A stretch of 64,000 bases of DNA from Microbispora siamensis (lineage in GTDB: Bacteria > Actinomycetota > Actinomycetes > Streptosporangiales > Streptosporangiaceae), in NCBI RefSeq assembly GCF_016863095.1, contig NZ_BOOF01000009.1, positions 186,001 to 250,000 of the forward strand. The letters run 5' to 3'. The notes beneath the pieces were generated by a model. That model ran no database searches. It was given only the letters and a program-made list of their open reading frames with translations, and had not been told where the DNA came from. Positions 42,405-50,162 of the stretch are shown one piece after another; position 1 is the first letter of the stretch, and each line of letters starts with the position of its first letter. Position numbers and translations under genes: made by a program.

Positions 42405-43127
42405 ATGAAGCGCACCCTGCTCGGCCTGGCCACCGCCACGATCGCCGGTCTGGCCGTCACCGCCCCCGTCACGCTCATGGCCGGCCCGGCCTCCGCCGGC
42501 GGCGACTTCGGCCCGAACACCTGCCTGGAGGGCTACGTCTGGCGCGAGGCCCGCACGGGCGACGTCGTGTGCGTGACGCCCGCGACCCGCACGCAGACCC
42601 TCGCCGACAACGCCGCCAAGGCGTCCCGCTGGACCTCCGGCCCGTTCGGCCCGCACACCTGCGTCACCGGGTACGTCTGGCGTGAGGCGTTCACCGGCGA
42701 CGACGTGTGCGTCACCCCCGCCGTCCGATCGCAGGCCAAGCTCGACAACGGCAAGGCGGCCGACCGCAGGGTCTCGGCCCGGCTGTGGATCAGCCGTTAC
42801 ACCGTCCCCCCGGTGGACAACGGCGACGGCACCTCCACCAGCACCTCGGTCGACGACATCCCGCGGCTCAAGATCAACGGCGACCACTTCAACATCGGCC
42901 AGGTCCGGCTCTACATCCGCTACAACACCGGGAGGCTCTACTGGAGCGGCACGGTGAGCGCGAGCGCGCACAGCGGCTACGCCGGCGGCAGCTTCGGCAA
43001 GAAGACCGGCGTGTTCGACTGCGCCGCGGCCGGCAAGGCGGCCAACGCCTACGCGCAGGCCCAGGACGTCGTCTCCGGCCGCTGGTCGCCCCGCCTTCCC
43101 GTACGCGTCGGCTGCGCCGTCCTGTGA
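42405..43127 (+). CDS. Secreted protein with duplicated Cys/Trp module
   Basis: A 240-aa protein with a signal peptide (MKRTLLGLATATIAGLAV..., cleavage after GPASAGG) and an AGGAG ribosome-binding site. The mature N-terminus has two copies of a ~28-residue module, FGPNTCLEGYVWREARTGD-VVCVTPATR and FGPHTCVTGYVWREAFTGD-DVCVTPAVR, each with two Cys, linked by ADNAAKASR. A ~150-residue C-terminal domain follows with no motif I recognise. Modules of this type are widespread in secreted actinobacterial proteins of unknown role. Confidence 0.85.
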   Translation: MKRTLLGLATATIAGLAVTAPVTLMAGPASAGGDFGPNTCLEGYVWREARTGDVVCVTPATRTQTLADNAAKASRWTSGPFGPHTCVTGYVWREAFTGDDVCVTPAVRSQAKLDNGKAADRRVSARLWISRYTVPPVDNGDGTSTSTSVDDIPRLKINGDHFNIGQVRLYIRYNTGRLYWSGTVSASAHSGYAGGSFGKKTGVFDCAAAGKAANAYAQAQDVVSGRWSPRLPVRVGCAVL

Positions 43128-43164
43128 CACCCGCTCCTCGATGGCACCGGCGGTGCCGCGACAC

Positions 43165-43194
43165 GGAGGACCGGTCCGGTCGGGCCGGTCCTCC
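43165..43194 (+). terminator. Terminator after secreted-protein gene
   Basis: Perfect 10-bp arms GGAGGACCGG and CCGGTCCTCC with a 10-nt loop, 37 bp after the stop codon. Confidence 0.6.
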
Positions 43195-43357
43195 GGCGCG
43201 TCGCGGACAGCCGCCGCCCAGGTCAGGGGATCTTCTGATAGGCCTGGCGTTCCAAGCACCGTGATCGGGGTAGTCGGTGGGCCTGCGGGGACCGCCGGAG
43301 GCCGGCCCGCGACCCGGCCCCCGGTGGTCCCCACCCCCTGACGATGTGAGGACTGAC

Positions 43358-44356
43358 ATGGGAACCGCGACCCCGGTGCCGGAGACCAGGAGCATGAGCG
43401 GCGACGAACTGTCGGCCGACGACGCATACGCCGCCATACGACGGTACGGCGGCTGGCACCTCATCCGTGACGCGTACGTCCGGTTCAGGTACGGCGACGG
43501 CACGAGCAACGCCCGCTCCTTCGCGTTCCAGACCTGCCTCGCGATCATCCCGGGAGCGATCGCCATCGTGGGTCTGAGCTCGGTGCTGCACCAGGAACAC
43601 CTCGGCAGGCTCCTCGAGCTCACCCTGCGGCGGCTCACTCCCGGTGCGGGCTCGCAGGTCATCCAGGAGACGCTCAGCCAGAGCCACCAAGCCTCGGGCG
43701 CGGGGGAGAAGCTGGCCCTGTGGCTCGGTCTGCTGACCGCGCTGGTGTCGCTGACCACCGCCATGGGCCAGTTCGAACGCGGAGCCAACCGCATCTACGG
43801 CATCGAGCGCGACCGCCCCTTCGTGGCCAAGTACGGCAGGGCGCTGCTGATGGCCGTCACGGCGGGCCTCCTCATGAGCGTCGGCTTCGTCATCCTGGTC
43901 GGCGGCGGCGCGGTCGGCGAGGCCGCGGCCCACGTCTACGGCTGGAGCGACACGACCCAGCGGCTGTTCGGCTGGCTGCGCTGGCCGATCGGCTTCCTGC
44001 TCGCCGTCCTGTCGATCTCGGTGCTGTTCCGCTCCTCGCCCCGGCGCAAGCAGCCCGGCCACACCTGGCTCGCGGTCGGGGCGACGGTCGCCGTGCTGCT
44101 GTGGACGCTGTTCACCTGGCTGCTCGCGCTCTACACCGCCAGCAGTCACACCTTCGGCGCGACGTACGGCCCGCTCACGGCGGTCATGGCGCTGCTGCTG
44201 TGGTCGTTCCTCAGCTCGATGGCGCTCTTCCTCGGCCTTTCCTTCTCGGCGCAGCTGGAGGCCTGCCGTGCGGGCCGCGGCGAGCCGGCCGAGCCCGACC
44301 CCGGCCCCGCTCCGGCCTCGTCGCGGGAGCGGCAGCCGGTCGGGAGCGGCCGATGA
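43358..44356 (+). CDS. YihY/BrkB-family membrane protein
   Basis: A 332-aa protein of the YihY (formerly RNase BN-like) family, with six predicted membrane segments: AYVRFRYGDGTSNARSFAFQTCLAIIPGAIAI begins the first, followed by GLLTALVSLTTAMGQFERGANRIYGIERDRPF, a conserved loop. Members are thought to transport or flip lipids. The start is ATG after a TGAGGAC site. Its stop overlaps the next start in ATGA, so the three membrane genes 43358-45889 form one operon. Confidence 0.9.
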   Translation: MGTATPVPETRSMSGDELSADDAYAAIRRYGGWHLIRDAYVRFRYGDGTSNARSFAFQTCLAIIPGAIAIVGLSSVLHQEHLGRLLELTLRRLTPGAGSQVIQETLSQSHQASGAGEKLALWLGLLTALVSLTTAMGQFERGANRIYGIERDRPFVAKYGRALLMAVTAGLLMSVGFVILVGGGAVGEAAAHVYGWSDTTQRLFGWLRWPIGFLLAVLSISVLFRSSPRRKQPGHTWLAVGATVAVLLWTLFTWLLALYTASSHTFGATYGPLTAVMALLLWSFLSSMALFLGLSFSAQLEACRAGRGEPAEPDPGPAPASSRERQPVGSGR

Positions 44357-45123
44357 GCTGGTGGCGCAGGCGGCTCGACCCCGAGCACGGACTGGGCCTG
44401 CGGCTGACGGTGGCGACGGCGGCGCTGGCGCTGATCGGGGTGCCGTTCACAGTGCTGCTGGTCTTCGTCAAGACCTCCTTCGGCCCGCTCACCGAAATCG
44501 ACCAGGGCGCGGCGTGGGACCTGCACGCCTACGCCATCGGCAACCCCGGGTTCGCCCGGCTGATGCAACTGATAAGCGACGTCTTCGCACCGCTGACCTG
44601 GCGGATCGCCGTCGGCGCCGCGGTCGCCTGGCTGGTCTGGCGGCGCGCCTACCACCTGGCCCTGTGGGCGGCCACCACGATCACGGTCGGCGGCCTGCTC
44701 GGCCTCGCCCTGAAGGTCATCGTCGCGCGAGCCCGGCCCAGCCTGCCCGATCCCGTCGCCATAGCCCCCGGCGCGTCGTTCCCCTCGGGACACACGGTCA
44801 ACGCCACGCTCGGCGCCGGGATCCTGTTGCTGCTCGTCCTGCCTCTCGTACGGGAACGCGGGCGGGCGGTCGCCTGGACGCTCGCCGTGCTGATCCCGCT
44901 GGCGGTCGGCTTCAGCCGGATCGCGCTCGGCGTGCACTGGTTCAGCGACGTGGTGGGCGGACTGGTGTTCGGCGTGGCCGTGGTGGCCGCCACGGCCGCC
45001 GCCTTCGAGACCTGGCGCCGCCGCGACGTGGGCCGCCGCCCCGCACAGCCGTTACGCGAGGGCGTCGGGCCCGAGACAAAGAGGGAGATCGCCCCCGAAG
45101 GAGGACGAATTGGCCGCCGATAG
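44353..45123 (+). CDS. PAP2-family phosphatase (first of two)
   Basis: A 256-aa membrane phosphatase with the three catalytic motifs: KVIVARARP, PSGHT and SRIALGVHWFSD. About six membrane segments. It probably removes phosphate from a lipid such as undecaprenyl pyrophosphate or phosphatidate. Starts inside the stop of the YihY gene (ATGA overlap) and ends 14 bp inside the next gene. Confidence 0.92.
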   Translation: MSWWRRRLDPEHGLGLRLTVATAALALIGVPFTVLLVFVKTSFGPLTEIDQGAAWDLHAYAIGNPGFARLMQLISDVFAPLTWRIAVGAAVAWLVWRRAYHLALWAATTITVGGLLGLALKVIVARARPSLPDPVAIAPGASFPSGHTVNATLGAGILLLLVLPLVRERGRAVAWTLAVLIPLAVGFSRIALGVHWFSDVVGGLVFGVAVVAATAAAFETWRRRDVGRRPAQPLREGVGPETKREIAPEGGRIGRR

Positions 45124-45889
45124 TAAACGTGGTACGGCCCGGGACGCCCGGTCGTCCTCCATGCCCACTCGACGCGTGCCCTCTCGACGCGTGGCCGCGG
45201 AGACGGCACGGCGGGTCCTGCTCCCGCTCGCGCTCATGGCCCTGGTGACCCTCGGGCTCGGCCTGCTGCTCACCAGGGTCCTGGAGCACTCGACGCTCGT
45301 CGCGCAGGACGAGGCGGTCAGCCGCGAGATCGCCCAGGAGCGCACGCCGTTCTGGAACGAGGTGACCCACTACGCCTCGATGCTGTCCGACACCCCGGTG
45401 ATCATCGTGGTGACGACGATCATGGCGATCCTCTTCCGGGTCGTCTACCGGCGCTGGCGGGAGTCGGTCTTCCTGGTGGCCGCCGTCTGCGCCCAGTCGG
45501 CGATCTTCCTGCTGGCGACCGTGTTCGCACAGCGGGCCCGCCCGCACGTGCCGCATCTCGACCCGGCGCCGCCCACGTCCAGCTATCCGTCGGGGCACAC
45601 CAGCGCCGCCGTGGCGTTCTACTGCGGCACCGCGCTCGTGCTGACCCTGCACACGCACCGCCACACGATCCTGAACGCGCTGTGGTGGCTGCTCGGCGCG
45701 GGAGCGGCCCTGGCGGTCGGCCTGGCCAGGCTCTACCGGGGCATGCACCATCTGACGGACGTGAGCTGGGGCTACGTGCTCGGGATCTTCTGCGTGGTCG
45801 TGCTCGCCCAGGCCCTGCTGCTGCGGCCGATCACGGCGTCGCGGCGGGCCGCGCCGAAGCGGGCCGTACGCGGGGCCGCGCTTACCTGA
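45110..45889 (+). CDS. PAP2-family phosphatase (second)
   Basis: A 259-aa homologue of the previous gene, with AQRARPHVP (the first motif lacks a clear Lys), YPSGHTSA and RLYRGMHHLTDV. The start codon is TTG with GAAGGAGG upstream, inside the end of the preceding gene. Two different PAP2 enzymes in one operon with YihY suggest a role in envelope lipid phosphate turnover; this is inferred. Confidence 0.9.
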   Translation: MAADSKRGTARDARSSSMPTRRVPSRRVAAETARRVLLPLALMALVTLGLGLLLTRVLEHSTLVAQDEAVSREIAQERTPFWNEVTHYASMLSDTPVIIVVTTIMAILFRVVYRRWRESVFLVAAVCAQSAIFLLATVFAQRARPHVPHLDPAPPTSSYPSGHTSAAVAFYCGTALVLTLHTHRHTILNALWWLLGAGAALAVGLARLYRGMHHLTDVSWGYVLGIFCVVVLAQALLLRPITASRRAAPKRAVRGAALT

Positions 45890-45911
45890 TCGCCTCAGCG
45901 ATCAGCCGGTT

Positions 45912-45947
45912 CACGGCCACCGGCTCCGCGGCGAGCCGGTGGCCGTG
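45912..45947. terminator. Bidirectional terminator between convergent genes
   Basis: Perfect 15-bp arms CACGGCCACCGGCTC and GAGCCGGTGGCCGTG with a 6-nt loop, lying between the stops of the second PAP2 gene (45889) and the convergent gene ending at 45952. Confidence 0.75.
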
Positions 45948-45951
45948 GCGG

Positions 45952-46650
45952 TCAGGCCGAAAGGCCGGTGAGGCGGCAGGCGTCCGCCCAGCGTGCGGGA
46001 TCCACCGCGGCGGGGGCGGGCTCGGCGGACTCGGTGGCGGTTCCGGCGGCGGGTCGCAGCAGGGACCAGCAGTCGTCGATCGTGTCGGCCAGCAGATCGC
46101 GCAGCAGCGGATCGGGGTCGGGCACGCACGCCTGAGCGATGCCCCGCACCGCGAGCTGCACCGTGTTCGGCGCGGCGTACCTGCGGAAGCCCTTGGGCGA
46201 GACCCGCACCCCGCGCCCGAAGGTGTAGGCCCAGCGGGTGGCGTCCGGCACCTGGGCCAGCGCCTGCCTGCTGCGCTCGTCCAGGTCGCCGGCAGGGCGG
46301 CCCTCCAGCTCGGCGAGCACGTGCTCGGCCGACAGGACCGAGACCGCCATCGCGAGCTGGCGCTCGTGCGCGACGACCGGCAGCGCCGCCCTGGCCGAGC
46401 ACAGGGCGATCCGCGCGTCGAGGCGCGAATCGTCGCCCGTCAGGCCGATCACCGACGGAATCAGCTCGGCCAGGCGGGGCCGGGCGGCGTCGGAGGTGTG
46501 GTCGTTGACGAGGCGGGCGAGCCCGGCGAGCAGCGGGTGCGTACACGACGGATGGTCGCTCCACCGCTCACCTGCGAGGTAGGACGCGAACTCCATGAAG
46601 CAGGCGCCCTTGCTGGGATTTCGATGCTTGCCACGAGAGAGCATGGGCAT
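45952..46650 (-). CDS. Conserved actinomycete protein of unknown function
   Basis: About 232 aa from the ATG at 46650 (MPMLSRGKHRNPSKGACFMEFASYLAGERWSDHPSCTHPLLAGLARLVND). The N-terminus has the look of a conserved family in streptomycetes and relatives, with CFMEFASYLAGERWSDHP and LIPSVIGLTGDD; the body is helical and has no membrane segment or cofactor motif. ATGs at 46662 and 46674 are possible but less likely. No neighbour on the same strand. I do not know the function. Confidence 0.75.
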   Translation of the reverse strand: MPMLSRGKHRNPSKGACFMEFASYLAGERWSDHPSCTHPLLAGLARLVNDHTSDAARPRLAELIPSVIGLTGDDSRLDARIALCSARAALPVVAHERQLAMAVSVLSAEHVLAELEGRPAGDLDERSRQALAQVPDATRWAYTFGRGVRVSPKGFRRYAAPNTVQLAVRGIAQACVPDPDPLLRDLLADTIDDCWSLLRPAAGTATESAEPAPAAVDPARWADACRLTGLSA

Positions 46651-46908
46651 CGCTGGAGGCATCTGACCGTGCACGAGCTACTCCACGCTGAATCGCCTGT
46701 TGTGTCCCTTTCAGTGTGCGCTCGCTATCGGACGTTGAGAAGAACTCTTACCGCGACTTGTCCCTCGCATGAGGGAACGCACCAGTGGCGGCCACGGGGG
46801 CCGTCACCGGCGGCCGGGTCGCGCGGCGAATAACCGGCCCGCCGGGGTTCTCCACGTCCATGGGATGCATCGTGACAGCTACCTGGGCGGGTTGTTTATT
46901 TAAGAGAT

Positions 46909-47826
46909 ATGCCTGCAGACATCGACGACCAGGCGGTGAGCGACTGGTGCCTTGAGCACCTGGGCTCCCCGGTCGCCGGACGCACCTTCACCGCGGGAAA
47001 CCTGTCCACGGTGTACGGCCTGCGGCTGGCCGACGACCGCGAGGTGGTGCTGAAAGTTCGGAACGCTGATCCGCGGCTGGACGCCTGTACCTGGGTACAG
47101 CGCCGGATGTGGCAGGCGGGATTCCCGTGCCCGGAGCCGTTGACCGGTGTGCTGCCGCTGGGACCGAAGGCCGCCAGCGCCGAGGCGTCGCTGCCGGGCG
47201 GTGGACCACCGGAACTCGCCGATGCGCCGCAGCTGTTCGCCGGTCTCCTGGCCGACTTCGTGACCTGTGCGGAGAGCCTCGGACCGCAGCCGGTACTGCG
47301 GCCCGCGCCCGCCTGGGTCCACTGGTACCACCAGGAGGACGGCGTCTGGCCGGTCCCGGACGACCGCGACGTCGACCTCAATGCCGAGCGGTGCTCCGTC
47401 ACCGCATGGATCGACGAGCTCGGTGCGGCCGTGCGCGAGCGGCTGGAGGAGGTCCGCGACGCGGCGTACGTCATCGGACACGGGGACTGGGACGGGCGCA
47501 ACGTGACGTTTCTCCGCGGCCGGCCGCTGGCGGTCCACGACTGGGACAGCGTGGTCTACGAGCCCGAGGTGGTGATCGTCGGTCAGGCGGCCGCCATGTT
47601 CGAGGGCGGGCCCACCGGTGCGGGTGCCTCGGTCGAGCGGACCGAGGCATTCCTCGAGGCGTACCAGAGCGCGCGCGGACACGCGTTCAGCGAGAACGAA
47701 CTGCAGCTGTGCTGGGCGGCGGGCCTGTGGGTGCGCGCGTTCAACGCCAAAAAGTTCCACCTGGACGACTTCGACGCACTGGGGCGCGAAGAAGCCGGCA
47801 CGAGGATGAGGCGTGCGGGGCTCTGA
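46909..47826 (+). CDS. Aminoglycoside-phosphotransferase-fold kinase
   Basis: A 305-aa APH/choline-kinase-fold protein. FTAGNLSTVYGLRLADDREVVLKV holds the ATP-loop and Lys, VIGHGDWDGRNVTF is the catalytic Brenner motif (Asp193) and VHDWDSVVYEPE the metal-binding motif (Asp211, Asp213). It could phosphorylate an antibiotic, choline or another alcohol; the substrate cannot be assigned. It is preceded by an A+T-rich stretch (TTTATTTAAGAGAT) just before the ATG, unusual here and likely a promoter. Confidence 0.88.
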   Translation: MPADIDDQAVSDWCLEHLGSPVAGRTFTAGNLSTVYGLRLADDREVVLKVRNADPRLDACTWVQRRMWQAGFPCPEPLTGVLPLGPKAASAEASLPGGGPPELADAPQLFAGLLADFVTCAESLGPQPVLRPAPAWVHWYHQEDGVWPVPDDRDVDLNAERCSVTAWIDELGAAVRERLEEVRDAAYVIGHGDWDGRNVTFLRGRPLAVHDWDSVVYEPEVVIVGQAAAMFEGGPTGAGASVERTEAFLEAYQSARGHAFSENELQLCWAAGLWVRAFNAKKFHLDDFDALGREEAGTRMRRAGL

Positions 47827-47990
47827 CGTGACGACGGGCGGGATCTGGTCGGTGGCTCCACCCACCGCTGCCGGCCGCGCCGGATCATGCCCGGCAGCAG
47901 CCCGATCCGAGCGCGACGACCGTGGAAGCGGAAGTTCCGTGCGTGGGCGTGACATGAACGCCGACATCCGGAACCGGGTCGGAAAAACAG

Positions 47991-48061
47991 AGGTGGAGAC
48001 GGGATTTGAACCCGTGTACGCGGCTTTGCAGGCCGCTGCCTCGCCTCTCGGCCACTCCACC
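47991..48061 (-). tRNA. tRNA-Cys (GCA)
   Basis: On the minus strand GGTGGAGTGGCCGAGAGG begins a 71-nt cloverleaf with anticodon loop CTGCAAA (GCA), the T-arm GGGTTTGAATCCC and closure CTCCACC. CCA is not encoded. It lies 30 bp downstream of tRNA-Gly in the same transcript. Confidence 0.97.
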
Positions 48062-48091
48062 AGAGCGAGGCCCGCAGTCGTGACCTCTCGG

Positions 48092-48163
48092 AGCGGAAGA
48101 CGGGATTCGAACCCGCGACCCTCACCTTGGCAAGGTGATGCTCTACCACTGAGCCACTTCCGC
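48092..48163 (-). tRNA. tRNA-Gly (GCC), copy 2
   Basis: Identical over all 72 positions to the tRNA-Gly at 14831-14902, in the same orientation. Followed by tRNA-Cys. Flanking sequences differ from the first copy within a few bases. Confidence 0.97.
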
Positions 48164-48217
48164 GTCCGCCTTGCGGCGACGTGGCTACTGTACCGGGTTT
48201 TCCGCTCCGGTGTGTAC

Positions 48218-48880
48218 TCAGAACGGCCGGGCGCTCGGCCTGCGGAACACCCGGTCGGCTCCCCGCTCGATCGCGGGCAGGGTCAGGAAGATCTCCAGGA
48301 TCCGCGTGAGCCGGTGCACCTCGTTGCGGTGGAAGGCCGGCCCCTCCGCCCTAGCCAGCATCAGCGACAGCGCCAGCGGCGGCAGCGGTGCGACGATCAC
48401 GTGCAGGCCGGACGGCAGCGTGGCGGCCGTCGGCCGGGGCGGTGTGTCCTCGGGGAAGGGAATGTCCTCGGGCGCCCGCCAGCTCGCGTACACGGTGACG
48501 CGCGGGTCCTTCTCCGTTGTGGCCGCCGCCCAGTCGGCGCTGAACAGCACCGGCATGGAGTCGATCAGCGTGCCGAGCGCGCGGTCGCCCGCCGTGGTGA
48601 GGAACTTGAGGATCTCCAGCTCCGGATAGGTGCCGGGCGCCTCCCTGGTGCCCCAGACGCCCTCGATCCTGACCTCGTCCACGCCTTCCAGGGCCCGTAC
48701 GAGGTCCTCGCGGGGGGCGGTGTCGGGCCAGTAGACGGTGAAGTCGTCGAGGGCGCGGCCGTCGCCCCGGTCGAGCACCGTCACCTGCGTGATGTCGGCG
48801 CCCGCGGACCCGAGGATCCCGGTCACCTGGCTCAGCGAGCCCGGACGATCCGGCAAGGCGATTCTCAGCCGCAGCAACAT
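48218..48880 (-). CDS. ACT-domain protein
   Basis: A 220-aa protein starting at an ATG with GGGGGAGGTC 6 bp upstream. LLRLRIALPDRPGSLSQVTGILGSAGADITQVTVLDR is a complete ACT domain (ligand-binding fold, often amino acids), and the C-terminal part (GDRALGTLIDSMPVLFSADWAAATTEKDP, then a Pro-rich linker) is a second small domain. Conserved in actinobacteria; the ligand is unknown. It is upstream of tRNA-Gly/tRNA-Cys on the same strand and divergent from dusB. Confidence 0.85.
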   Translation of the reverse strand: MLLRLRIALPDRPGSLSQVTGILGSAGADITQVTVLDRGDGRALDDFTVYWPDTAPREDLVRALEGVDEVRIEGVWGTREAPGTYPELEILKFLTTAGDRALGTLIDSMPVLFSADWAAATTEKDPRVTVYASWRAPEDIPFPEDTPPRPTAATLPSGLHVIVAPLPPLALSLMLARAEGPAFHRNEVHRLTRILEIFLTLPAIERGADRVFRRPSARPF

Positions 48881-48982
48881 GACGACCTCCCCCACCGTTG
48901 GTCCAGGTCAGATTAACCGGGTCAAAAGCCTCACGTCCATGATCTTGTACGGCTCACCGCCGGCAGCGGGGAGAATGAACGA

Positions 48983-50095
48983 GTGAAAATCGGCGCGCTC
49001 GAGGTCTGGCCCCCGGTGGTGCTCGCTCCCATGGCGGGCATCACGAACATCGGTTTCCGCACGCTGTGCCGGGAGCAGGGCGGTGGCCTGTTCGTGTCCG
49101 AGATGATCACTTCGCGGGCGCTGGTCGAGCGGGTGCCGCTCACGTTCCAGATGATCCGGTTCGGCGCGGACGAGTCCCCCCGCAGCATCCAGTTGTACGG
49201 CGTCGATCCGGCCGTCATCGGCAAGGCCGCGCGGATGATCGCCGAGGAGGACCTGGCCGACCACATCGACCTGAACTTCGGCTGCCCCGTGCCCAAGGTC
49301 ACCCGCAGGGGCGGCGGGTCGGCCCTGCCGTACAAGCGCAACCTGCTGCGCGCCATCCTGCGCGAGGCGGTGGCCGGCGCCGGGCCGCTGCCGGTCACGA
49401 TGAAGATGCGCATGGGCATCGACGAGGACCACCTGACCTACGTCGAGGCGGGACGCATCGCCGTGGAGGAGGGCCTCGCCGCCGTCGCCCTGCACGCCCG
49501 TACGGCCCGCCAGCACTACGGCGGCACCGCGCACTGGGACGCGATCAAGCGGCTGAAGGACGCGGTGCCGGAGATCCCGGTGCTCGGCAACGGCGACATC
49601 TGGAGCGCCGACGACGCGTTGCGCATGGTCGCGGAGACCGGCTGCGACGGCGTGGTGATCGGGCGGGGCTGCCTGGGGCGGCCGTGGCTGTTCCGCGACC
49701 TCGACCTCGCCTTCCGGGGCTCGGCCGAGCGCGTCCGGCCTCGCCTGGGTGAGGTCGGCGCGATGATGCTGCGCCACGCCGAGCTGTTGTGCGAGGTCAT
49801 CGGCAGTGAGCCGCACGGGCTGGCCGACTTCCGCAAGCACGTCGGCTGGTATCTCAAGGGCTTCGTCGTCGGAGCCGAGACCCGCCGTGCCCTCACCTCG
49901 GTCACCCGGCTGTCGGAGATGGCCGAACGGGTGGCCGAGCTCGACGCGGACCAGCCGTGGCCGGACGAGGCCGACGGCCCCCGCGGCAAGAGCGGCGAGA
50001 GATCGAAGGTGTCGCTGCCGCACGGCTGGCTCGACGACCCCGACGACATGACGATCCCCGGCGCCGGGGCCGAGGACCCCACCTCTGGCGGCTGA
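48983..50095 (+). CDS. dusB: tRNA-dihydrouridine synthase
   Basis: A 370-aa flavoprotein that reduces uridine to dihydrouridine in tRNA D-loops. VVLAPMAGITNIGFR is the N-terminal FMN strand, LNFGCPVPKVTRRGGGSAL has the catalytic Cys, MKMRMGID, LHARTARQHYGGTAHWDAIK and LGNGDIWSADDALRMV follow, and IGRGCLGRPWLF is the FMN phosphate loop. A ~30-residue acidic C-terminal extension is not part of the core. The start is GTG/ATG-like near 48983 with GGGGAG upstream. Confidence 0.95.
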   Translation: MKIGALEVWPPVVLAPMAGITNIGFRTLCREQGGGLFVSEMITSRALVERVPLTFQMIRFGADESPRSIQLYGVDPAVIGKAARMIAEEDLADHIDLNFGCPVPKVTRRGGGSALPYKRNLLRAILREAVAGAGPLPVTMKMRMGIDEDHLTYVEAGRIAVEEGLAAVALHARTARQHYGGTAHWDAIKRLKDAVPEIPVLGNGDIWSADDALRMVAETGCDGVVIGRGCLGRPWLFRDLDLAFRGSAERVRPRLGEVGAMMLRHAELLCEVIGSEPHGLADFRKHVGWYLKGFVVGAETRRALTSVTRLSEMAERVAELDADQPWPDEADGPRGKSGERSKVSLPHGWLDDPDDMTIPGAGAEDPTSGG

Positions 50096-50101
50096 GCGCG
50101 T

Positions 50102-50141
50102 TCATGGCGCCCGCTCCGCCCGCGAGCTCATGGCGCCCGCT
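50102..50141. repeat. 14-bp direct repeat
   Basis: TCATGGCGCCCGCT occurs at 50102-50115 and 50128-50141, with a 26-bp period, between dusB and the collapsed ABC gene. No function is evident. Confidence 0.6.
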
Positions 50142-50162
50142 GCGCGCGCGTAGGCTCGGGGG

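Noticed and set aside
14831-48163. Genomic island or prophage bounded by the tRNA-Gly copies
   Set aside because: The segment contains glmS, glgC, glgM and other core genes and lacks integrase, phage or plasmid functions.
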